Notes: generated by a model not told the origin, from the letters alone. Numbered from the stretch's first letter, positions 1 through 8,085 are shown. The stretch is DNA of 28,392 bases from Sphingomonadales bacterium (GCA_016707885.1 JADJGU010000011.1:1-28392); one strand, 5' to 3'. Program-made: numbers and translations.

Positions 1-395
1 AGCAGCAAAGCGCTCCCGATCCAAGGGCTGTCATCGACGCCGTTGCACGGCGCGACCAGATCCGCGTGCTGGTTGACGGCATGACCGCTGCCAACGATCT
101 CGGCTTCACCAATGCCGTGCCGGCAAAAATCGTCGTGCACAGCGAAGCCCGGCCCAAGTCGATCAAACTCGGCAATCTCTCCATCACATTCAAGCACACG
201 GCTGCCAGCAAACTTCATTGGGCGGGTCGCCCCGCCATGCGCGTCGTCCAAGCCCTCCACTGGCTGCGCGACACGATGCCCGGAGACGACGATGGCCAAT
301 GGCGCCAACGACTGGCCAGTCTGCTGGCTGATCCCGTGCACGGGGCAGACCTGCGGGACGATCTTGCCGATGGAATGACGACGCTTCCGACCTAG
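1..395 (+). CDS. AbiEi-type antitoxin (DUF6088-like), 5' end outside window
   Basis: The reading frame is open from the left edge (first full codon at 3) to a TAG at 393-395, so only the C-terminal part of the gene is present. The translated text, with VLVDGMTAANDLGFTNAVPA, then KIVVHSEARPKSIKLGNL and WAGRPAMRVVQALHWL, matches what I know of DUF6088 / AbiEi-like antitoxins, the regulatory partner of AbiEii nucleotidyltransferase toxins in type IV toxin-antitoxin systems. The next gene is an AbiEii homologue, which supports the call. The frame continues after the TAG as MQEMPRPLM. Relatives, as I remember them, have a Trp-Met at this point, so the TAG could be a Trp codon (TGG) changed by one base. 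That last point is from memory and unchecked. A GTG at 66 is internal, not the start. Confidence 0.72.
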   Translation, partial: QQSAPDPRAVIDAVARRDQIRVLVDGMTAANDLGFTNAVPAKIVVHSEARPKSIKLGNLSITFKHTAASKLHWAGRPAMRVVQALHWLRDTMPGDDDGQWRQRLASLLADPVHGADLRDDLADGMTTLPT

Positions 396-427
396 ATGCA
401 GGAAATGCCGCGACCGCTCATGCGCCG

Positions 428-1509
428 ATGGAAGAATCCGCCACGATTGCCGCCTACGACGAAATCCTGCGCGCAGAGGCGCAGACCCGAAAGCGGCCTG
501 TTCGGCGACCGGCCCAACGACTTGGCACGACCCACAGAATGTCGAAAAAGGACTTTTACCGTTATGCTGGACGCTCCGATGCCCTGTTCCCAACAAGCTG
601 GGGACGGCGGTCCCGTCTGCTCTGTTCAAGGGCGGCACATCGCTTCCAAGGCCTTCGGGTTGATCCAGCGCTTTTCCGCGGGAAGATATCAGCGTCACCG
701 TCTTCCGCGACGATCTCGGGATTCCGGCGTCCGTCGAAAATCTGGCCGCGCTAAGCGGGAAAAAGCGCTCTGCAGCGCTGGATGCGATCAAGGAAGCCTG
801 TGAAGTCTATATCAACGGCCCGCTTGCAGAGCGTCTGGCGACTATATGCGCTAAAACGTGCGCGCGCACCGGCCTCGGTCAAGATGCGCTTACAGTAAAA
901 GCCGACGCACATGACCGGCAGACATTGCTGCTTGGCTATCCCAGTGTCACGCCGACAGACGCCTACATCGCCAAGTCGGTCAAAATCGAATCCGGTGCAA
1001 AGTCAGCGCTCGATCCCAATTCGGTGCAGACGATCACGCCCTATGTCGACGCCGACGTTCCGGGGATTGACCTCGCGGTGCCAGGGATCACCGTGGTCGA
1101 TGCGGAGCGAACTTTCTGGGACAAGGTCGTGATCCTTCATGGTCTGCGCCGCTGGTATGACATTCGCGGACTGCTCCGCGGCAACGGCCAGCGCATTTCG
1201 CGGCACTATTACGATCTCTTCCGCATGCTCCAGTCTGACAGCGGTAAAGCAGCAACGAAGGATGCTGCGCTGGGGGCAGATTGCGTCGCCCATGCCCGCA
1301 TGTTTTTCAATCGACCCGATTTCGATCTGGCATCAGCACAGCCACCCACATTTGCTCTGTGCCCGGATGGAGCGATGGTGGACGACCTGCGGCAAGACTA
1401 TCGTGCCATGAGCGTGATGATCTTTGGCGAACCACCCGCGTTTGACGCGGTGATTGAGGCCATTGCCGCACTGGAGGCCGAATTGAACGCCAAAGGGGCG
1501 CAACGGTGA
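428..1509 (+). pseudogene. AbiEii-type nucleotidyltransferase toxin, multiply frameshifted
   Basis: This is a nucleotidyl transferase AbiEii/AbiGii-family toxin whose coding sense hops between frames. An N-terminal stretch starting at ATG 428 runs in one frame through LGTT (521-532). The FKGGTS motif (625-642), typical of the family's nucleotide-binding loop, is in a second frame. KAFGLIQRFS (648-677) is in a third. EDISVTVFRDDLG starts at 682 back in the FKGGTS frame and runs cleanly to the stop at 1507-1509. The long C-terminal part holds the family-like ERTFWDKVVILHG and RHYYDLFRML segments. A TGA at 661 blocks the frame that would join the two halves. As written, the toxin cannot be made from one continuous frame. 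Family members adenylylate or otherwise modify targets using NTP and are neutralised by AbiEi. Either real decay or clustered sequencing error explains the pattern; the indels concentrate in 480-690. Confidence 0.82.
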
Positions 1510-3170
1510 CGGGCTTTTTTCAACGGCTCTTCTCGAAGCGGGAAGCTGCAAATGAAACGTCGTTACCTCCGCTCGCAGGCTGGCTCGAAATCGAGGAGTT
1601 CGGGCATAATCTTGTCAGCATCGACGCGCTCGATTTTATTGGCCACCAGGCCGTATCTCCCAACAAGCGCTACCGTCTGATTTGGGCGGACAGGACGCCT
1701 GATGGCAGCCGGGGTGGCAACCGCAGTGAAGGACACGGGTCATGGTCGCTGCTTCTCGATGACCGGATCGTAACGACTGGAAGTCTTGAACGACCGCAGG
1801 AGGGCTGTGTTGCTGACAATGGCACAGTGATCCTGCACGACTGGATGTTAGGTGAGGGTCTGAAAGGGCGTTTTGTAGCGTTCGCACCAGACGGCACCCA
1901 GTTGATAACACAGCAGTTTGCCGCCAATTTGATGAGCAACAGCCTGTCACCTGACGGGAAGTTCGCGATCTGCCAGACGGCCAACGCACCCGGCAGCGCC
2001 GACAGCTGTCGCTACATGCTCTTCGATCTTGCTGCCGGCCGCGAAATGGCGCGGTGGGAAGTCGAGACGGGCTGGGCCGAGCGCTATGAGTGGGATTGCG
2101 AAGAACGGCGGGTCTATCTCTGCATGAAGGATGGTGAGCGCGCCTGTTATGATTTCACCGGTTGCATGGTCGAACGCGAAGCTTGGCAGCTACGAAGGAT
2201 TGGCGCTGGCGACCTGAACGTCATCCAGGCTGTCATGGTTGCGACGAGCGCAAACGATCATCCGCTTCGCAGCGAGATCATCGCAGGCCTGGGAGTCGCC
2301 GCCCGCGATGGTGAGATATGGCAACAGGCCCGGGCCTATCGGCTACTCGGCGAACTCCATGAACAGGCGGGCGAGATCGCTCAGGCCGTAAAGGCCTATG
2401 ACGACGCGCTTGCCATCGATCCGAAGGTGGGTGTTGCCCGCCGCGTCGAGCAGCTCCGAAAAACGCTGGGAACAACCGTCGCCAAACCGGGTGCCAAACG
2501 GCTGAGCCGATTCGAGCAACAGGCAGGGCGGCTTGGAATCCAGCACGAAGTGGTCCTGCTTGAAAAGGGAGACGGCAAAGACTGGAGGCACGAAGCAAAC
2601 GGTCCGTGGACGACGGTCGAAATCGGCGCTCTCGACCACTACAGGTCAATTGGCTGGGAGGGTGCCGCATCGGAAGGCGGGCTGATCCTGACACTCATCA
2701 AAGCGGCTTCGTTCGAAGCACTCGATGCCCGCAATTCTGACACCTTCGTCGAGGCACTCTATGCCCAGAATGTCGCTTTCGACCAGGATCGCTTCGCCCC
2801 GGAGCGACTGATAGCAACCGTCTCCAATGCGACCCGGCGCCAGATCGAGCGGAACTGGAAGGTCATTGCTGCAAGTGCCGGCAATTCTCCGGCATATTAC
2901 CCCAACGTGCGCGAGCATCACGTAACCGGCCTGTTCGATGCGCTGGGACCTGGTCGTCTCGCCGAAATCGCCGCCGTGTTCGCGACGGCGCCTTACGACC
3001 TGCGGGCTGGCTGGCCTGACCTCACGCTATGGCAAGACGGCAAGGTCAAGTTTGTCGAGGTTAAGGGACCGAGCGACTCTTTTCACGCCAGTCAGGCACG
3101 GCTGATCTCAAGTTGCTGCTGCCGCTCCGGCTTCGATGTGGGCCTGGCAGAAGTGCGGAAGATATCCTGA
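1506..3170 (+). CDS. FAN1-like VRR-NUC nuclease with beta-propeller-like and TPR regions
   Basis: 554 aa from GTG 1506, which overlaps the toxin stop as GTGA, so translation is probably coupled. Residues about 45-235 contain repeated beta-propeller-like strands (SPNKRYRLIWAD, FAPDGTQL, SLSPDGKFAI). Residues about 268-305 form one TPR-like hairpin (ARAYRLLGELHEQAGEIAQA). From about 367 the protein resembles FAN1-type nucleases: VEIGALDHYRSIGWEGA followed by a VRR-NUC domain with GWPDLTLW and KFVEVKGPSD. D505, E518 and K520 fit the PD-(D/E)xK catalytic set of that fold. Near the end, residues 535-541 read SSCCCRS where another frame gives KLLLPL, which is what the family has before GFDVG. A missing A near 3110-3112 and an extra C at 3127-3128 would explain this, and the frame is restored. 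Family members cut branched or flap DNA. The role here, beside an AbiE pair, is unknown. Confidence 0.8.
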   Translation: MTGFFQRLFSKREAANETSLPPLAGWLEIEEFGHNLVSIDALDFIGHQAVSPNKRYRLIWADRTPDGSRGGNRSEGHGSWSLLLDDRIVTTGSLERPQEGCVADNGTVILHDWMLGEGLKGRFVAFAPDGTQLITQQFAANLMSNSLSPDGKFAICQTANAPGSADSCRYMLFDLAAGREMARWEVETGWAERYEWDCEERRVYLCMKDGERACYDFTGCMVEREAWQLRRIGAGDLNVIQAVMVATSANDHPLRSEIIAGLGVAARDGEIWQQARAYRLLGELHEQAGEIAQAVKAYDDALAIDPKVGVARRVEQLRKTLGTTVAKPGAKRLSRFEQQAGRLGIQHEVVLLEKGDGKDWRHEANGPWTTVEIGALDHYRSIGWEGAASEGGLILTLIKAASFEALDARNSDTFVEALYAQNVAFDQDRFAPERLIATVSNATRRQIERNWKVIAASAGNSPAYYPNVREHHVTGLFDALGPGRLAEIAAVFATAPYDLRAGWPDLTLWQDGKVKFVEVKGPSDSFHASQARLISSCCCRSGFDVGLAEVRKIS

Positions 3171-3394
3171 CGGGGAATTCGGTGATTACCCGGTGATTGC
3201 TGGAGCAGTTTCAGGCCCACCAAAACAGGCAAAAAACGACGCGGAGTCAGATAGATGATTGAAAAGCGACACAAAATCTGGTATTTCAGGTATCGCCGCA
3301 AGGTTTCGGATTAAAGCGTCCTAGTCCACCCTGCTGCTGTCTCCCACAGGCGAGGCAGCCTAAGCTGATGGCAATTGCCAGGGGAGGAATGTTG
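3171..3394. other. Intergenic region after the AbiE/VRR-NUC block
   Basis: No convincing gene is seen in this 224-base gap. It starts with two direct copies of CGGTGATT at 3180-3187 and 3191-3198, 11 bases apart, directly after the nuclease stop codon. A 19-codon open frame at 3255-3314 encodes a basic peptide with no recognised family. The gap ends with a Shine-Dalgarno-like GGGGAGGA at 3381-3388 that serves the next gene. It may mark the right boundary of an accessory block, but no integrase, att repeat or tRNA was found. Confidence 0.4.
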
Positions 3395-3823
3395 ATGCAG
3401 CTGCCTTATCCACCGTTGAAATGGGCGCTGATCCTGTTGCGCGTCACGACTGCATTGCTGTTCATGGCCCATGCCACTGCGCGGATCGCTTACGGCACCA
3501 TTCCACAATTTGCCAAGTTCATGTCGTCGCAAGGGTTTCCCTATCCCGGATATTGGGTGTGGGCGATAACCCTGGCCGAACTGGTGTCAGGCACTGCAAT
3601 GATTATTGGCTGGCGCGTCCGCTGTGCAACAGTGCCTTTGCTGGCGATCGCCATAGGTGGTATCGTCCTAATCCACTGGCGTTTCGGCTGGTTCGTCGGC
3701 GAGCATGGAACCGGCGGCAGCGAATATAGCATAGCCTTGATCGTGATGCTTCTGGTAGTCGCGGCCGGCGACACCTACGACGCTGCGCTTCCCACAAACG
3801 AAGAATACGTGCCTAAAGCGTAG
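3395..3823 (+). CDS. DoxX-like small integral membrane protein
   Basis: 142 aa with about four hydrophobic segments (WALILLRVTTALLFMAHA, YWVWAITLAELVSGTAMIIG, TVPLLAIAIGGIVLI and a C-terminal IALIVMLLVVAAG). This layout and the RVTTALLFMAHATAR opening fit the DoxX family of inner-membrane proteins. Family members have been tied to redox and stress functions, but no specific reaction can be read here. ATG 3395 was chosen because GGGGAGGA (3381-3388) is spaced correctly for it. ATG 3368 and ATG 3389 are in frame, but the first lacks an upstream site and the second is too close. It stands alone and converges on the next gene. Confidence 0.75.
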   Translation: MQLPYPPLKWALILLRVTTALLFMAHATARIAYGTIPQFAKFMSSQGFPYPGYWVWAITLAELVSGTAMIIGWRVRCATVPLLAIAIGGIVLIHWRFGWFVGEHGTGGSEYSIALIVMLLVVAAGDTYDAALPTNEEYVPKA

Positions 3824-3829
3824 CGCTGC

Positions 3830-4363
3830 CTACCTCGACCTTTTCAATCCACTCCGGGAAAAAACGGGTGCGCGTTTCGACCAGCCCGGTGCGGTCGCAA
3901 CCGCCTCGCTGATCGATTGCAACAGCTTTTTGCGCCGCTCTGGCTGCAAATGCGGCATCGAAGCGGCTGCGCAAAATGCTGCCGGTAGCCATGGCCGTGC
4001 TTCGGCGCCAACCAGGCGTTCGTATAGGAAGCGATAGGCCCCAAATCCGTCAATCCGGCCCTGTCCGAGGTCAAATGCAGACACCGAAACCAGCGCCGCC
4101 AGAAAGGGCTCGGCATCGTCAATCGCGCTGCTGTCAGGAATGAGCGCGCGGATTTCGGGAAGGCGGTCGTAGAACCGGTATTGCGCCTCAATGCTCGCGG
4201 CTTCGGTTACATCGCGCGACCACAGTTCGACCGCGTCCTTGCGATCAAAGGCGACGTCCAGCGAACGACGGATATAGCGCTGGCTACCAGCGGCAAAGCT
4301 CGCAAACTCCTTGATTTCTGCCAAGGTCACCAATCCAGGTGCAGTGCCCATATTCTCGCTCAT
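3830..4363 (-). CDS. Conserved-looking protein of unknown function, 3' end probably frameshifted
   Basis: 177 aa as read. Translation probably begins at ATG 4363, behind a purine-rich AAAAAGGGGGG site; an upstream in-frame ATG at 4447 has no such site. I do not recognise the family. The protein is soluble-looking and mostly helical, with no signal peptide. The last residues after SEAVATAPG read as an unstructured basic tail. One extra G in the run at 3885-3887 (CCC on the plus strand) would instead give LVETRTRFFPEWIEKVEV and a stop at 3813, which looks far more protein-like. I therefore suspect a one-base deletion. The corrected end would overlap the convergent DoxX gene by 11 bases. The gene diverges from the sensor kinase at 4541 across 177 bases. 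Confidence 0.6.
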   Translation of the reverse strand: MSENMGTAPGLVTLAEIKEFASFAAGSQRYIRRSLDVAFDRKDAVELWSRDVTEAASIEAQYRFYDRLPEIRALIPDSSAIDDAEPFLAALVSVSAFDLGQGRIDGFGAYRFLYERLVGAEARPWLPAAFCAAASMPHLQPERRKKLLQSISEAVATAPGWSKRAPVFSRSGLKRSR

Positions 4364-4540
4364 GTCATGGCCCCCCTTTTTAATGCCATGATTTGAGGGT
4401 GGCACAAACATGGTTACCAGAGCGTTAACATTTCGCTTTTCGCGCAAAACTGCGGCGGAAGTCGATCAAGCAATGCTGAAATTCGACAAGAGACTTCTAA
4501 CAGGTGGCGCATCTTTCAGGATTTCGCATATGGAGGGGCA

Positions 4541-5671
4541 ATGAAAGCGGTAGTCCGGAAACAGCGGCCTTTGGTTGGCCACCAAATGGCGTTCCTCACC
4601 ATTATCGGCTTTTGGGTGTTCCATGCCGTGATCGTCTCGCTGCGCGCTTCCGTGCTGGATTTTCCGGCACAGGATGAACTGGCTGCGCGGCGTGCGGCGG
4701 TTACGCTGGTCGGGATTGTTCTGACCTGGCTTTTGTACCTGATCCTGCGTCTGTTCGACCGAAAACCGCTGGGCGTTCGGGTAGCGACCGCCTTTGTCGC
4801 GGCGATCCCCTGCGCCTTCGCCATCGCTTGGACCAACTTCTACATCTTCAATATCTACGATCCGATCAGCCTTTTCAGCGACCGGGATCTTGGCCGCAGG
4901 GTGCAGGAATTGCGCGATCTGACCGGCTACACTGTCTGGCAGGAAATCGCCGAAATCGGGGTCACCCGCTATTTCTTCATCATTGCCTGGGCGTCACTTT
5001 ACCTTGCTCTGGGTTATGCCCGCGAAGTGGGAGAGGCCGAGCGCACCACCTCCCGCTATGCACAAGCCGCACAAGATGCCGAATTGCGTTCACTGCGCTA
5101 TCAGGTCAATCCGCACTTTCTGTTCAACACGCTGAACTCGCTCTCCAGCCTCGTCATTAAGGGAGAGAAACACAAAGCAGAGGCGATGATCCAAAATCTG
5201 TCGACATTCTACCGGACCAGCCTGTCCAGCGACCCGCTTGAAGATGTAACGATTGCCGAAGAAGTCGAGCTTCAGAAACAATATCTGGAAATTGAGGCTG
5301 TGCGTTTTCCGGAACGTCTGCGCACACAGATCGAAATCCCGCCCCATCTCGCCGATTATCGGATTCCGGCATTGATCCTGCAACCGCTGGTCGAAAATGC
5401 CATCAAATATGGTGTTTCGCGATCCACACGACCGGTGACCGTTACAATCAGCGCGACCGAAGGGGATGGTTGGATTGCCCTTAACGTTACCGACGACGGC
5501 GAAAAATGTGTCGACACCGAACAACATGGCAATGGCATCGGCCTCGCAAATGTCCGAGACCGCCTTGAAGCGCGCTACGGCTCAGCGGCACGGTTGGCGA
5601 CCGAGAAAGGCGAACAGGGTTGTTTCCGGGCGACCATCACCATCGATACCGAACCGAAAGATTTGGCATGA
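4541..5671 (+). CDS. LytS-type sensor histidine kinase
   Basis: 376 aa. The N-terminal ~165 residues hold four hydrophobic segments, for example AFLTIIGFWVFHAVIVSL, LVGIVLTWLLYLILRLF and FFIIAWASLYLALGYA, and act as membrane sensor. The cytoplasmic part has the His_kinase signature QVNPHFLFNTLNSLSSL with phospho-acceptor H192. It is followed by a HATPase domain with N-box LVENAIKYG (N286) and G-box GNGIGLANVRDRL. This is the LytS/YehU class that signals to LytTR response regulators, and such a regulator follows with an ATGA overlap. The start ATG 4541 sits behind TGGAGGGG. The ligand sensed cannot be told from sequence. Confidence 0.92.
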   Translation: MKAVVRKQRPLVGHQMAFLTIIGFWVFHAVIVSLRASVLDFPAQDELAARRAAVTLVGIVLTWLLYLILRLFDRKPLGVRVATAFVAAIPCAFAIAWTNFYIFNIYDPISLFSDRDLGRRVQELRDLTGYTVWQEIAEIGVTRYFFIIAWASLYLALGYAREVGEAERTTSRYAQAAQDAELRSLRYQVNPHFLFNTLNSLSSLVIKGEKHKAEAMIQNLSTFYRTSLSSDPLEDVTIAEEVELQKQYLEIEAVRFPERLRTQIEIPPHLADYRIPALILQPLVENAIKYGVSRSTRPVTVTISATEGDGWIALNVTDDGEKCVDTEQHGNGIGLANVRDRLEARYGSAARLATEKGEQGCFRATITIDTEPKDLA

Positions 5672-6432
5672 GCAAACTCCGCACCATCATTGTTGACGAC
5701 GAACCGCTGGCGGTCGAGCGGCTGCAGATTTTGTGTGCGTCCGAACCGGCAATCGATCTGGTTGGAACGGCGAGCGATGGCGCAGCGGCACTAAGACTGG
5801 CGCAATCGCTGACGCCCGACCTCATCCTGCTCGATATCGGAATGCCCAAGATGGACGGGATCGGCGTCGCCCGCGCCGTCGCAATGATGGAACGCAAACC
5901 TGCGATCATATTCGTGACTGCCTATGACAATTTTGCGGTTGAGGCCTTCGACCTCGATGTCGTTGATTACATGCTCAAACCTGTCTCTGCAGAGCGTTTG
6001 GGGCGCGCGATTGCGCGGGCCGTTGCCGGCATTGCAGAACAAGATGATGGTGAAGGCGCTACATCGTCCCTTGATGCGGACATGGATGGAGCGGATAGTG
6101 GCTTTGCGACCGAGTTCTGGGTCTCGCACCGATCCGAACTGATCCGCGTCGCGGCATCTGACATTGACCGGATTGAGGCCGAGCGGGATTATATGCGTCT
6201 ACATACCGGCGGCAGAAGCTATTTGCTGCACCAGACCATTTCGACACTCGAACAACGGCTCGATCCTTCAAAATTCCAGCGCATCCATCGCAGCCATATA
6301 ATTCGCCGCGATCTCGTGACCGGATTGCGCCACGAAGGCGGTGGCGTCTGGCATGCGATTTTGCAGGGCGATCAATCGATGCGGATCGGGCGCAAATATC
6401 TGGCCGACGTCAAAAAGCTGGCGGGGAAATAG
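5668..6432 (+). CDS. LytTR-family response regulator
   Basis: 254 aa from ATG 5668, which overlaps the kinase stop (ATGA), so the pair is co-translated. The receiver domain (residues 1-125) has the acidic pair in IIVDDEPLA, the phospho-acceptor D56 in LILLDIGMPKMDG, and the conserved Thr/Lys positions in FVTAYD and YMLKPV. After a linker, the LytTR DNA-binding domain covers about residues 150-250, with IDRIEAERDYMRLHTGGRSY and FQRIHRSHIIRRDLV. A longer in-frame start at 5620 would lie within the kinase gene and lacks a ribosome site. Target genes are not visible; the adjacent convergent UrcA gene is only a neighbour. Confidence 0.93.
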   Translation: MSKLRTIIVDDEPLAVERLQILCASEPAIDLVGTASDGAAALRLAQSLTPDLILLDIGMPKMDGIGVARAVAMMERKPAIIFVTAYDNFAVEAFDLDVVDYMLKPVSAERLGRAIARAVAGIAEQDDGEGATSSLDADMDGADSGFATEFWVSHRSELIRVAASDIDRIEAERDYMRLHTGGRSYLLHQTISTLEQRLDPSKFQRIHRSHIIRRDLVTGLRHEGGGVWHAILQGDQSMRIGRKYLADVKKLAGK

Positions 6433-6469
6433 CCCAGGCCGTCCCCGCCCCAATGGCTTTAATCAAGGT

Positions 6470-6793
6470 TCAATCGAGGGCGACTTTCACCTGTCCGCCG
6501 TTCCGCGCGATTGTTTGGGCTGCCTTCCGCATTGCGCTGGTTTTTGCACGGGTCTGGCACTGCTTTTGGTCTTCATACTCGGCAATCGATTTCGCGGGTG
6601 GGAAAGCGCACACATTGCGCACGGCACGCATGACGCGCTGTTTGAATTTGGCCTGCCCGGCTTCGGTCGACAGGTCGAGGTCGGTGTGGTGCACCTCTAT
6701 TGTTCGTTCTGTCGCAGACGCGAATGCAGGCGTGATCGAAAGACTGGCCGCTGCAAGCAGTGGCATCAGGGTTAAGCCGATTTTTGTGGCCAT
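6470..6793 (-). CDS. UrcA family secreted protein
   Basis: 107 aa. The first ~26 residues are a signal peptide (MATKIGLTLMPLLAAASL followed by a PAFASA cleavage region). The mature part has the UrcA pattern: a VHHTDLDLSTEAGQAKF strand-helix start, then VMRAVRNVC and a second Cys in KQCQTRA, probably forming a disulfide. UrcA proteins are small periplasmic proteins of unknown function, common in Sphingomonadales and Caulobacterales. The gene converges on the response regulator and has a long upstream gap holding an operator-like palindrome at 7046-7059. Confidence 0.85.
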   Translation of the reverse strand: MATKIGLTLMPLLAAASLSITPAFASATERTIEVHHTDLDLSTEAGQAKFKQRVMRAVRNVCAFPPAKSIAEYEDQKQCQTRAKTSAMRKAAQTIARNGGQVKVALD

Positions 6794-7045
6794 GTCAGGC
6801 TCCTATAGTTGCGGGCCTCTCCAAATTTTCTGTGGGCCCTTTGGGGAGGGGGTGCAGGCCGAAAAGGTCAACGCTGGGGAGCAATATCCATCCGGCCTGC
6901 CCATCTGAAATAGGGCGTTTGGTCTGGCCGTTCATGCGCACTTCGACGGGCGCCGCGAAATGTTTTACAAGTCGACAAATAACATGACGAACGCGCAGCG
7001 TCGTCCGACCAACTGCATGTTCGCGCAATTGGTCGTCGACTAACG

Positions 7046-7059
7046 ACTACAAATGTAGT
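7046..7059. promoter_or_regulatory. BlaI/MecI-like operator palindrome
   Basis: ACTACA and TGTAGT form a perfect 6-base inverted repeat around a 2-base AA spacer. This is the TACA-N2-TGTA core known for operators of BlaI/MecI/CopY-family repressors. It lies in the 277-base gap between thiG and the UrcA gene, 253 bases before the UrcA start. A TATACT sits just to the right (7061-7066). No BlaI-type repressor or BlaR1 peptidase gene is in the window, so which gene it controls is not shown. The rest of the gap, 6794-7045, holds no gene I can support. Confidence 0.45.
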
Positions 7060-7070
7060 TTATACTCGCC

Positions 7071-7847
7071 TCAGATAAGCCCGGCTAATGGACTCGATGG
7101 GTCCGCGTACATGCGACGGCCCATGCGACCAGCCAGATAGGCCTCACGTCCCGCCTCGACGGCCAGCTTCATCGCGCGCGCCATGCGGATCGGATCCTTC
7201 GCCTCTGCGATAGCTGTGTTCATCAATATGCCGTCGCAGCCCAGCTCCATGCCGACAGCCGCATCGGAAGCTGTGCCCACGCCTGCATCGACCAGCACAG
7301 GCACCTTGGCGCCTTCGACAATCAGGCGGATGGTAACGCGGTTCTGGATGCCAAGACCCGATCCTATCGGGGCGCCCAGCGGCATCACTGCAACTGCACC
7401 CGCATCCTCGAGCTGCTTGGCGGCGATCGGATCGTCGACGCAATACACCATCGGAAGGAATCCTTCCTTGGCCAAGATCTCGGTCGCTTTCAGTGTTTCG
7501 CGCATATCGGGATAGAGCGTCCTGGCCTCTCCCAGCACTTCGAGCTTCACAAGATCCCAGCCGCCAGCCTCGCGCGCCAACCGCAAAGTACGGATCGCAT
7601 CGTCGGCCGTGAAGCAGCCCGCGGTGTTGGGCAGATAGGTGTATTTCTTCGGATCAATATAGTCGGTCAACATCGGCGCATCTGGGTTGGCCACATTGAC
7701 CCTGCGCACAGCAACGGTGATGATTTCCGCTCCCGAAGCGACCAGCGCCGCAGCGTTCTGCTCGAAATCCTTATATTTGCCAGTGCCGACAATCAGGCGC
7801 GAGGTGAAGGTGCGACCGGCGACGGTCCAGCTATCGTTGGTGCTCAT
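7071..7847 (-). CDS. thiG: Thiazole synthase
   Basis: 258 aa. ThiG condenses 1-deoxyxylulose-5-phosphate, dehydroglycine and ThiS-thiocarboxylate sulfur to form the thiazole phosphate of thiamin. Recognisable ThiG segments are SRLIVGTGKYKDF near the N-terminus, the Schiff-base lysine K101 in DLVKLEVLG, the phosphate-binding MPLGAPIGSGLGI and the VPVLVDAGVGTASDAA glycine loop. ATG 7847 was preferred to upstream in-frame starts (such as 7904) because the family starts near here and the longer form would run into thiS. It lies 10 bases after thiS, so the two form an operon. The protein is cytosolic and intact. Confidence 0.96.
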   Translation of the reverse strand: MSTNDSWTVAGRTFTSRLIVGTGKYKDFEQNAAALVASGAEIITVAVRRVNVANPDAPMLTDYIDPKKYTYLPNTAGCFTADDAIRTLRLAREAGGWDLVKLEVLGEARTLYPDMRETLKATEILAKEGFLPMVYCVDDPIAAKQLEDAGAVAVMPLGAPIGSGLGIQNRVTIRLIVEGAKVPVLVDAGVGTASDAAVGMELGCDGILMNTAIAEAKDPIRMARAMKLAVEAGREAYLAGRMGRRMYADPSSPLAGLI

Positions 7848-7857
7848 GGGGTGCGCC

Positions 7858-8085
7858 TTAGCCGCCGCCGACAAAGTGGACAATCTCCAACTGATCGCCA
7901 TCAATCAGCATCGCATCCGCATGGGTAGAGCGCGGGACAATCTCCAGATTGCGCTCGACGGCGACCTTTTTCGGGTTGAAGCCCAGTTCAGCCACCAGCC
8001 CTGCAACCGACAGCCCCGCCGATACGCGGTGCGGTTCGCCATTGATGGTGATGGCTATCATCGAAAGGGTGGCTGTATCGGACAT
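7858..8085 (-). CDS. thiS: Sulfur carrier protein ThiS
   Basis: 75 aa from ATG 8085; a second Met at residue 9 (MIAITINGEPHRV) is an alternative start. It shows the ubiquitin-like ThiS pattern: ITINGEPHRV, then VAELGFNPKKVAVERN, and a Gly-Gly(-Gly) C-terminus in VHFVGGG, the tail that is adenylated and thiocarboxylated. It donates sulfur to ThiG, encoded 10 bases downstream. No TPP riboswitch-like structure was recognised in the 77 bases shared with the divergent aroQ gene. Confidence 0.93.
   Translation of the reverse strand: MSDTATLSMIAITINGEPHRVSAGLSVAGLVAELGFNPKKVAVERNLEIVPRSTHADAMLIDGDQLEIVHFVGGG

Noticed and set aside
3255..3314. 19-aa basic peptide resembling the start of a tyrosine recombinase
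   Set aside because: Too short, with no ribosome site and no following integrase sequence.
6795..7028. 77-codon leftward frame between urcA and thiG
   Set aside because: No family resemblance, no ribosome site and unconvincing composition.
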